Part shown: piece after piece, positions 10,514 through 20,100 of the stretch
Position numbering within the stretch: the stretch's first letter is position 1
How the letters are laid out: each line of letters begins with the position of its first letter
Assembly (NCBI GenBank): GCA_033182465.1
Contig: CP137326.1
Coordinates: 1,457,501 to 1,521,500 of the forward strand
DNA length: 64,000 nucleotides
From: Sanghuangporus weigelae
Lineage: Eukaryota > Basidiomycota > Agaricomycetes > Hymenochaetales > Hymenochaetaceae
Direction: 5' to 3'
Notes under the pieces: generated by a model
Database searches by the model: none
Told to the model about the DNA's origin: nothing
Seen by the model: the letters and a program-made list of their open reading frames with translations, nothing else
Translations under genes and position numbers: made by a program

Positions 10514-11818
10514 ATGTCAAGCTCATCCAAGACACTTTACATCCCGGATACAATGGCAAACTGGCCTTGGCCGCGTATCATGAACCCCTACTACGAGGAA
10601 GTCCGAGCAGAGACTACCGCCTGGTTTCACAGCTTCAAGGCGTTTTCCACACGGTCGCAATATGCTTTCGACAAGGGAAACTTTGGTGGGTCTACGCTCT
10701 ATCCCCTGCGCACAAGCGAATGGTGAATGACACCACGTATAGCTTTACTTGCAGCCCTCACCTATCCCAAAGCTTCCAAGGGTGAGCACTATACATGGAC
10801 GTCTATAAACATGACACTGACCGCACTACAAACAGAGCTTGTTCGCTCCACTTGCGATTTAATGAACCTATTCTTCGTCATTGACGAGTACACGGACGTT
10901 GAGCCTCAGCCCGTGGTCCGCGAAATGGTGGACATCGTGATCGATGCTCTGGAAAACCCTCATAAGCCACGACCCCAGAGTGAGGTTATTCTGGGAGAAA
11001 TTACGCGGCAGTAAGTGTCCCGACCTGAACTCAGCGTCCTTCTGCTAAGAAAACACCTTCGTCAGATACTGGCAATCAGCGATCAAGCTTGCTACTCCGA
11101 CCGCCCAGCGTCATTTCATCGAGAGCTTTAGTGCGTACCTAGAATCTCTTGTGCAACAAGCCGAGGATCGTGACAACAACACGAATCACTCCATCGCATC
11201 TTATCTTAAACACCGCCACGAGAACATCGGCACTCGGCCTTCCTACGCTGTTCTGGAGTTCCGACTGAATCTACCGGATGAAGTAATCTATCATCCCACA
11301 ATCGTTAAGCTATCGGAGCATATCACGGAGCTGATTCTTCTTGACAATGTGAGTTCACGTCATCGGAAGCAAGTGGCTTCGGCGCTGATATATCATGTTA
11401 ACCTCAGGACATTACGTCGTACAACAAAGAGCAAGCGACTGGAGATGACAGTTACAACATCCTGACTGTCGTCATGCGAGAGCTGAACCTCGACCTCGAT
11501 AGAGCCATGGAATGGGTTGCCGAATATCATGCCCAGGTACAGGCGAGGTTCCTGAACGGCCGCAAACAGTTGCCATCTTGGGGCGCAGACCTTGATCGTC
11601 AAGTGGAAGAATATCTCGACGGACTCGCGAATTGGGCTCGCGGAAACGTTTGCTGGCATTTCGAGAGTGGACGCTACTTCGGGACCAAAAGTCTTGAAGT
11701 GCAGCAAACGCGACGAGTTGCGCTTCTTCCGAAAGCTGTTGCCTCAGTTCAGGAAGAATCATTGCGGCGAGAGAACGTGGTCGTACCTCTGATTGAGGCA
11801 CTCGAATGCAAGGCATAG
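10514..11818 (+). CDS. Class I sesquiterpene synthase
   Basis: Exons 10514-10685, 10743-10781, 10836-11010, 11066-11348 and 11408-11818 join to 359 residues, typical for mushroom sesquiterpene synthases. These enzymes ionise farnesyl diphosphate with Mg2+ and cyclise it. Visible motifs: [12 protein letters not shown] near the N-terminus; the metal-binding DEYTD in [15 protein letters not shown]; the second metal site [10 protein letters not shown], formed only after removal of the 59-nt intron at 11349-11407; and the C-terminal RYFG with VALLLPK-like VALLPK. All key residues are present, so it should be active. The HxxNPH-like INPHY region reads IMNPYY. DEYTD plus this layout resembles the clade that includes protoilludene synthases; the product cannot be predicted from sequence. 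No P450 or other tailoring gene is adjacent, so it looks like a solo synthase. Confidence 0.95.
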
Positions 11819-12228
11819 AGCACACAGATTGATGAGACCGTTAATGTTATTATGGATTAATATGTATTACCTTGATTTATTTAACCTAGCCTCGGACATC
11901 GTTTTATAATATTAGCTTCATATACAGTATATGATGTTTTAATAGCACCAGTAATCATAGCGATATAATCTTTGTATCATCGTATTATGTCAAACGAAGT
12001 TGGAGAAGTCCTAGATGAAATCGTTATCCTTCATATTGCGAAAGCGAGTTGCAGACGAGTTGGTTTGTTGTAAGAGGGAAGACGACATTACGCGTGTTGA
12101 AAAGTGATCAATTGATTGCCCCGTGATCTAAGTTATTACATAATCTGCTTAGCTACCCGTCGCGTCGAATTCTACGCGTCTTCGCCTGCTACTTCCACAG
12201 CAGAGCACATCAAAGCAAATATCGGAAA
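11819..12228. other. Intergenic between terpene synthase and MOB1
   Basis: AT-rich downstream sequence of the terpene synthase passing into the MOB1 promoter. No gene, repeat or clear control element was seen. Confidence 0.5.
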
Positions 12229-13203
12229 ATGTCTTTTTTCAATACGTTTGGGTCAGTTGTTATCAGTATTTCCAAGCCGAGCATAGAGCTAACAGCATTG
12301 ATCAGGAGGAAAGACAACCGGGCCCCTCGTGCACCGAAGCGATCTCCAACGCCGACTTCTGCAACTTTCCCGCCAGACGGTCTGAATCCTCAACCCGTTC
12401 CCCCTTCTCCTCACACTATGGCCCAGAAGCCCCTTTATCTGTGCAGTCCATTTGTGGAGGCTGCTCTTGTCAAGGGCAATCTCAAAACAATCGTCATGCT
12501 TCCCAAATATGTGGACGTTATGGAGTGGGTAGCAGTAAACAGTATGTCCATGTCTTGACTTCCATGATCCGAACTGATAATTTATTGACTACAGTTTTCG
12601 ATTTCTACAATAACTTGAACTCCTTCTATGGGGTCATCGCTGAGACTTGCACGGCTCAGACATGTCCAACAATGTCAGCTGGTCCGACGTGAGCGTTATT
12701 CCCTGCCTACTATAATCAACGATATTCAATAGCCGTGGCTTTCGTATAGGCTCGATTACACGTGGATCGATCAAAATCGCAAGCAAGTAAAGCTTGCTGC
12801 GCCAACATACATAGACTATGTCATGACTTGGGTCCAGAACATGCTGGACGACGAGACTGTCTTCCCTACCAAAGCAGGTGCGACAGCAGATTCTTGTCTA
12901 TCTCAAAAAATGACGTCTGGCTGTCTAGGCCATGACTTCCCTCAGAACTTCCCGTCCACAGCAAAGCATGTTTATCGTCAGCTTCTTCGAGTCTTTACAC
13001 ATATTTACCATGCCCATTACACTCATATTCTTCACCTTCGTTCCGAGCCGCATTTCAACTCTCTTTTTGCACATTTTCTTGCCTTTGGAAAAGAGTACGA
13101 ATTACTCGAAGTGAAGGACGTGAAAGGTAGTTCAGCCACGGGCTTAGTTAGTATCGGCGATCTCTGGGAAAAGTGGAAGGAAATGGGTATTTTGGAGAGC
13201 TGA
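12229..13203 (+). CDS. MOB1: MOB1 kinase activator
   Basis: Exons 12229-12251, 12306-12541, 12595-12688, 12750-12877 and 12929-13203 give 251 residues. MOB1 binds and activates NDR/LATS-type kinases (Dbf2/Sid2) in the mitotic exit or septation network. The Mob core is clear: KPLYLCSPFVEAALVKGNL, LPKYVDVMEWVAVN, the zinc-site region ETCTAQTCPTMSAGP, DYTWIDQNRKQVKLAAPTYI, and FPSTAKHVYRQLLRVFTHIYHAHY containing the distal His ligands. The N-terminus (MSFFNTFGRKDNRAPRAPKR) and the C-terminal LWEKWKEMGILES are standard for fungi. The first intron is 54 nt and open in frame, so an unspliced reading would wrongly add 18 residues. Nothing appears missing. Confidence 0.96.
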
Positions 13204-14759
13204 GCTACTTTATTCATGTTCTTACATGTTGATCATGATATGCTTTGGGATTTTATGATAATACAGGATTTGGTATACCCTTTCAGTCTTGTCTATCCAT
13301 GTACAGAGTTCGGCTGGTCAGCGGCATGGTAGTGATCGATTCTTCAGAAAGCAAAAGTCGTTCACGGCTCGAATAGCCGTATCTCGTTGCTCTGCACCTT
13401 GTTTTGGAGTATCTGAAAAATTTACGAAGATTCTGGGACTCTGCCCTAGATGCACATCCAGATCGACAGTTCAGTTAGGAGAAAAAAGGCCGATAAAAAG
13501 GTCGAAATTGGTTTTATGACAAAGTTTCCGACCAGGATTCATTATCGATGGCAGTGAGCCGGTACTATCAGCGGCTTGTTCGTTTCGATACCAGACCGCA
13601 GCGTTGTGTGGCGTTATTCTGTGCATGCATACGCTCCCAGATGCTGTTCCGGCTTCGCTGACCAGTGCTCGTATACAAAATGAATACCGAGCAGCGTCCG
13701 GGATGAGGGAAGACAAGGTCTTTCGATACATTCACTGTTACATGTAATACAAGTCGCTGCCAAGTGTACGTGTGGATTGCCTGAAGCATCTGTCCGCACC
13801 AAAGCTCTGAGATTCTTCTCATAGTCGCCGGTATCACCACTGGTACCACCAAAGTGACGATCCTTGAATGGATCTCCCGAAGAGTAAACCAAGTTGGGCG
13901 CGAGTCCTGCATCGCTTTTTGGGACCACACGGCCATACTAATTCATCTCATGCATAGAATCAGTTGGGACGATTTCATTTGGCCCCAAAACTCTGCGGAA
14001 AGCATTCTTCTTCGCTTTTTTCCCTTTGAAAATCTGATAAATTCTCTCCATCGCCGCTTCACTTTGAATTCCGGAGATTTCATCCAGACGCACCAGGATA
14101 GGCATAGCAGCTAAATGGATTGATGCAGAATGCTTCCTCGACCGGCCCCTTGGGCTGACGTTGTACCTCAAAAGGATAGTCATCATTACTTGCCTGTATA
14201 GCAATCTATTATCTCTGTGAAATAGATTCGGCTTACTTCAAGCTCTGTACTCCGCCTTCTTCGACCAAGCTTCCCAGAGCTCGTCTCGTAGGACAGGCAC
14301 AGAGTGTAGAGACTTGTTCCCGATCGCTTGTGAGTCTTGTAGAGAAGAACGCCATTTTTTGCACGAAGGGTTGCAGACTTGATTTACTAGCAGAATGCGT
14401 TGATACCCGACGCCACCTCCGTTCGCGATAAACGCCCGCCCGCGCCCTTGTATCATTAACGGTCCAAGATCAAGATCCGAGTAAAATCCGATCTTCCGAG
14501 ACACGAAGGTTCCCTGACAAGGCCATAGTGAGCGCGAGTCTCTTTTCACATACCTTTCTCGGAACGGAGGCCACATCCAGTATTCTTAAATTCGTATCTA
14601 TGGGACCATCGTATCGGAAAATGCCCGGAGTTACGCGCAATAGAAATTGTGGAGTAGCGTGATTATTTTCGATCGAGGAGATGGCTCATCAAGATACCCA
14701 TTGGATCACGCGGAGACCAACAAAGGCCGATGAAGAAACAGAGGCGCTTTCATAAAGCT
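13204..14759. other. Gap with weak reverse-strand coding traces
   Basis: No gene can be supported. On the reverse strand three consecutive open stretches (about 14576-14238, 14204-13938 and 13928-13614) read like pieces of one protein, for example MERIYQIFKGKKAKKNAFRR and NLVYSSGDPFKDRHFGG, but frames, starts and splice sites do not join and I recognise no family. This may be a decayed gene or chance. Confidence 0.3.
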
Positions 14760-15326
14760 ATCAGGGCTACACGATACGCGCGTATAATTCTAGGCTTATA
14801 CGCATACGCTCGTATATTTGATTTTGAAGTGAGATACGGCGCGTATATGGGTCCCCGCCAACAACATAATATTCTGACTGACCATTGCACGTCATGTTTG
14901 TGCTAGAAAAAAATACTTTCATTGCGTACCTTAAGTTGAGACACCTAATACAAATAATAATTAATTTGTGCACAAATGACGAGATTCTGTCAGATAGATA
15001 AGAGAGTATGAAGTTACGTAATTTTTGCATTATGAGCTAGACAAACTTAAATATTATGCTGAATGTCGTACTTAGACCGTGACCATACACGCAACAGTAA
15101 GATGGATGTCGGTGAGTAATGTCTCATTTCTATTTCGAAACAAAGGGGCAAATTTCTCATTCGAATCCGAGATTTCTTACTGTTTTCAGGCCTAAAAAAT
15201 ATACATACGTATACGCCGTATACGCCAAATTTCCAAAACATTATACGCATACGGGCGTATAAATACGCGCGTATAGCGTATACGCTGTATCGTATACGCT
15301 ATATACGATATGCTGCGGAGCCCTAG
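14760..15326. mobile_element. hAT-like MITE with subterminal TATACGC arrays
   Basis: A 567-bp non-coding element. Its ends read inward as CAGGGCT and, from the other side, CTAGGGCT, a short terminal inverted repeat of the hAT type. AAGCT flanks it on both sides (14755-14759 and 15327-15331), a possible but short target duplication; hAT elements usually give 8 bp. Both subterminal zones are packed with TATACGC/GCGTATA words, and the word TTATACGCATACG occurs in both, as expected of transposase-binding arrays. The middle is AT-rich and encodes no transposase, so it would depend on a relative elsewhere. The class assignment is inference from the ends. Confidence 0.6.
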
Positions 15327-15870
15327 AAGCTCGTCGACTCCACCTCTAGTACTGATGCTATTTAAGACTTTAAGGGACCAGCATGAAAGGGATGAGCAGA
15401 TCACTGAACTCTTCCAGCAATTCTCGTTTCTGAGACTCTGAGCAACCCTTTCAGTGATCACTTGGATCAGCTGGGATGAAGATTGAATCATGGGCTCTCT
15501 ATCTACTGACGGAAGTATTAGAATATAATCATATTATGTAATATTAGCACGTGCTGTATCAGTAGTTCTTAAGACCTCTGGAAGGTCAGTGTATAATAAG
15601 AACGAACGTTCTCTCGTTACCGTACGTATGCCCTCATACTGAAGGCACCGTGAGCTCAACATCTTAAAAGGAAGGACCAAGAACAACATTTCGGAGAACG
15701 TAGTAGAGCTGTTTAAAACTGCTACTGTCAATATTAGATTGTGTAAAAAAGATACAAGTGAGGAGATTATGTCATGCATACTATTCATAGCAAAGATCTA
15801 CCGTCGATTCGTCGATCTACTTGCTTACTATAACAAGCCGTTACACTTTCCCAGTGACCACCGTCTCATC
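15327..15870. other. Intergenic upstream of CDC123
   Basis: No gene seen. It must hold the CDC123 promoter, directly downstream of the MITE. No TATA box is obvious close to the A-tract. Confidence 0.45.
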
Positions 15871-15887
15871 AAAAAAAAAAAAAAAAA
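15871..15887 (+). promoter_or_regulatory. Homopolymer A tract abutting the CDC123 start codon
   Basis: Seventeen A residues run without a break into the A of the ATG, making A18 in all. This would form a poly(A) 5' leader next to the initiation site. Such leaders can recruit poly(A)-binding protein and favour initiation in some systems; here that role is inference. Confidence 0.6.
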
Positions 15888-17126
15888 ATGGAACTGGTCT
15901 CTCCTCCTCTCTCTAGGAACGACGTGCTTGCATTCCAGTTCTCATCTTGGTATCCTCGCTTTAAGCATGCTAGCATCAAGTCTTCAATCATAAGGCCGCT
16001 CGGAGCAGACTTCAGAAGGTACATGCTCGCAGATGGTGTGCGCATTCCAGATGATGGAGCTGACGGCACGTGTGTGTCTGCTCGTACAATACATTCCTAC
16101 GTCTACTTATGCCTGCTTGTAAAGAGCTGAAGAATTAAATCAAGACGTAGATGACTCGGACGATGAAGAGCCACAGGAACGGTTCGCCTTCCTAGAAGTC
16201 GACGCCAAAATCAGACAGGCCATTGAAGACTATGGAGCTGTCTTTCCCAAACTTAATTTCTCCTCACCAAAGGCACTTTCCAATCTGACTGATAATGCGT
16301 CCAAGTTGATGATGACAATAATCAGGACGCGTCGTGGATTCTTCCGTCCTCTTCTCCGCTAAAGTGCACTGCTCCGTCGGAAGTGTACATGCTGCTGAAA
16401 TCTTCTGACTTCGTCTTACACGATGTGGAGGAGGAAGCAGTGTTCGAAGGATGCACTTCCGATGTCGAGAGAGAGGTGCCCCGATATGAACTCGAGCTAA
16501 TACTTCGCAAATGGTATCATGTCGATCCGAGCCGAGAGTTCAGATGCTTCGTTCGTTCAAAAAAATTACTTGGTTTGTCTTTCTTTCATATATGTGGCTA
16601 ATGTTTACTAAAGTCAATACATAATTTTCTTTAGGAATATCACAGCGTGATCAGAACTTTTACCCTTATATGAGTGAGCGAGAAACACGCGAAAAAATAG
16701 TGGATACAATAGAGAAATTTTGGATTCGGGAGATTCAAAGAACCTGGCCGACAGAGGATTGTAGGTCACGATGACTTCTATCGTATGAGACAATGTTGAT
16801 ATCTCCAGGAAGATACATTCGACTTGATTTTAACTCGGGATCTGCAATCTGGACATATCGTTGACTTCAACCCATATGCACCTCGTACCGACCCCTTGCT
16901 ATTTACCTATGACGAGCTGTTCATCCTTCACACCGGCTCGCATCCTACGCCTGTCTTGAAGACGATCGATTCTGGATCGCATGAAGCCGCTGCACGAAGT
17001 TCGCCTGCGAACGTACATAATATGGTTCCGTTTGAACTGCTTAGTATGAGCTCAGGTCAGACATTGGATGATTTCACAAGAGATTGGCAACGCGAGATAG
17101 AAAGATCAATGAAGGAGGACGTTTAG
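15888..17126 (+). CDS. CDC123: CDC123 (D123 family), eIF2 assembly factor
   Basis: Exons 15888-16069, 16125-16272, 16326-16572, 16635-16760 and 16813-17126 give 338 residues. CDC123 helps join eIF2-gamma to eIF2-alpha, a cytosolic step needed for translation initiation and G1 progress. The ATP-grasp-like D123 core is visible: FQFSSWYPRFKHASIKS, the acidic DVDDSDDEEPQERFAF, FPKLNFSSPKDASWI, VYMLLKSSDFVLHDV, REFRCFVRSKKLLGISQRD, and FDLILTRDLQ with IVDFNPYAPRTDPLLF. The second intron (16273-16325) must start with GC rather than GT to keep SSPKDASWI in frame. The last intron uses an acceptor GAAG at 16812, six bases past CCAG, giving EDYTFD. The gene ends 47 bp from the convergent MDN1 stop codon. 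Confidence 0.94.
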
Positions 17127-17173
17127 ATATGTACTGTACACATGGCCATTCCTATACATATCAAATTTGACAA

Positions 17174-20100
17174 CTAGGATGCCGAGATTCTCTCGAAGAA
17201 CTGCCTGAGCGTATCCGCCAATACATCTGGTAGCGTCTCAACATCCTTCAGAATCACAAAAAATTCGAAGGGGAACGAGTCAAGGTAGCGTTGCATATGT
17301 AACTCGAAGTGACCATTGACTGTCCGATACATAGCCTGTGTCATATTAACGATCGAGTTTTGCAACTGAGCTGTATCACCTGCTGAGTCTTGAATCCAAT
17401 GACTATGATGCGCGTCTATTATGATAAAGACGATTAGGATGTGTTCCTCTTCCGCCTTACGCAGGATTGCTCGCAGTTCTTCGTGGTCCTGGCAGATACC
17501 GTCGGATATGATGATCTCCAACTGCCAAAGGTCGGATGACGACGACGAAACACGACGTTCTCGCGCTTTAGTGAGTACCTCAACACTTGAGTCGAGCAGC
17601 GAGCGCACATTGGTCGCGGTCTGTGCAAACTTGAATGTCTCGAGAACTTTCGTCCCAGCTTGTTCTGTGAACGGGCCGTCCTCAAATCTGTGCACCATAT
17701 ACATACGTTCACCGAAGCTCGCAACAGCGACGTCACCCACTTCCAACCGATTTAGCGCTTTAGATACTAGCGCAAGGGTCTGGAAGGCGAGATGGATGGA
17801 GTGGGTTTCTGCCATCGAGCGCGAGTCGTCCAAGGCGATCAGAACTTGGTACTCACGCTGACTTGGTCGGACGCGACGTAGCCAAATCTTATCCTTCGTG
17901 TAGTTGCTGGCAATGTATGGTATGATCTTCTTCATGTTCAAACGCTTGCCGGTCCGGAAGTCTCCCATGAGACGCGTCGCTCGAGTCGGTTCAAGAATCA
18001 AGCGCAATTGCTCGCATAATGAAAATGACAAATCTTGTGTCAAGGCATCGTAAAGCTGCCATATGCGCTGCGCATCCTGCCGGGGCTGACCGTTACAAAA
18101 CCACTTGTCGAGTTCAACCTCTACCTTCTTGGTTTGACTTAACTCGCGTTCCTCAGATGAAACTTTTTGAAGATGTGCTTCGCTTTGATCAACTCCATCG
18201 ATATCCATTGACTGTGAATCCGCCTCCTTTGAATTCATTTCCTTTCCGTCGTCTGGATTCTGATGGTTCCGAAGTCTTCCATCATCAAGGTGCTCCTGTC
18301 CAGACGTTTCGACTTGATCTTGATGATCAGTCCCATGATCAGGCGGGACATTCTGAGATATCGAATTGAGCAGCCGATCTTGTTCCTCGACGAGGCTCAA
18401 CTTGTTGAGCTTCGCGGTTTCCTCGTCCAGTGCAGGTCCGAGCGCTTGCATATCACCTTCCGTCGATTCATCAGGAGCGTATTCTATGACGGACTGTTCA
18501 GCTGCGATGGTTTCATGCGGATGTGCGCCTGTCGTATCCAGGATCTCATCGAATCTCCTCTTGACCTCGCGCAGCGCATCACCCAAGCTGCGATGCGGAT
18601 TCGGAAGGGGCTCCTCTTCCGACATCAAGCGCTTGCTCGACTCGGCCCCATGCAGAGAGGAATGCGCGTCGCCCGTAGTGCTGGATGAAAACTTGGTCTG
18701 TTCAGGTATCTGAGCACTATAGGATCGAAGAGTGAGTCCTCAACCTGCAGAAAGGAAACAAACTAAATCAAAACTCACATTGGGTTAACAGATGACGCAT
18801 CTTCAGATTCGACATCATTGACAGCAGGAGGTTCTGCAGTAGCTTCATCAAGCTTTTGAGCCATCCCTTCAGAAGCTGCCGGTGCATCCTCTATTCCCGT
18901 GTTCTCGTTCCCATCTCTGCCACCAGCGTAGACATCTGCTTTCGACGCTGATCCGGCGTCATCCTGATCCTTTGATCCATCATCATCCTCTGCGTCCGCA
19001 GCGGCTTCGCTGCGATTGGCTTCTACTTGAACGGGTTCTTTTTCCTGGCCAAAGTCACCTAGATCATCCAAATCGTCCGTTGTTTCCTGTTCTTCTTCGG
19101 GAAAGGCAGGCTCCATTGAAGATTCTTCCATTTGGCCTTCAGAGGTACCATCGGACATCTGTTTGTCTTCTTCTGCCGCCTGTACATGCTCGTCTTTCTC
19201 GTCTTTGGCATGTGACTCGGCAGCTTTCACGCCATCATCTTCACCAATCTGAACTTCTTCTCGAGTTTGATCGTTCCTTGTTTCATCTTCAATACTTTCC
19301 TGTTCCTTTGCCATCATCTCCGACCTTCCGTCCGTTGCAGTACTATTCCCATTGAGCTGATCCGATAACCCTTCGTCATCCGCCTCTCCATCCCAGAAGT
19401 CCTTGTCGACATCGTCGAGGTTATCCGAAATGTTATTCCCGAACTCATCATCAAGATCAGGCATTGATTCTTCCTCCTCAGAGAGCGAATCCTGGTCATG
19501 GCCATCTTCAAATCCCCCGCCCAGATCAAAGTCGACGTCTATAGCTTCATCGTTTTCGCCTCCTTCTGAATTACCATTGGCTTCGCCATCTTCGCCTTTG
19601 ATCCCTTCAAACTGGCTTTCGTCCTCGATCTGATTACTGACATCTTCTTGGCCATCCCCTTGACCCAGTCCTGTTCCCTCGGCCAATTCGATAGCACCAT
19701 CTTGCGCATCTCCAGTGTCCTCGAACTCGGATGGCCTACAGAAACCGTTGGTGGCGATATTTCGAAGAAGGCTCCCCGAAATATAAGTGAGTTTCAGCAG
19801 TGACTTTGTCCACGATGAGAACCCACTAAGATGTCTTTCAATGAAAGCAAGATAACTGCCAATAAAAGGGAGGATTTGGCACAGGATTTCAGATGTTTCC
19901 GGAGGTTGTAAGCCGGAAAGATCCGCAGATAGTTGGCGCAGATGATTGACGATGCTATCTGCTCGCAAGACCTGCGACACATGTAGGAACATGGAATGTT
20001 GACGACGCAGGTAACCACTGTCATCGATGTTCTGCATCTCCACGAGCTCGTCAATTTTGCGGACGTCCTGGCCGACAAGAAGAAGAAGGTCGATTATGCT

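Noticed and set aside
10514-13203. Terpene synthase and MOB1 as part of a biosynthetic cluster
   Set aside because: MOB1 is a housekeeping kinase activator and no tailoring enzyme is near.
14760-15326. TATACGC clusters as a CRISPR array or satellite
   Set aside because: The words vary in spacing and orientation, are confined to both ends of one 567-bp unit and the host is a fungus; a MITE explains them better.
18882-19355. 157-codon forward open frame opposite the midasin acidic domain
   Set aside because: It is a shadow of the Asp/Glu-rich reverse-strand coding (His, Arg, Leu and Pro repeats) with no motif of its own.
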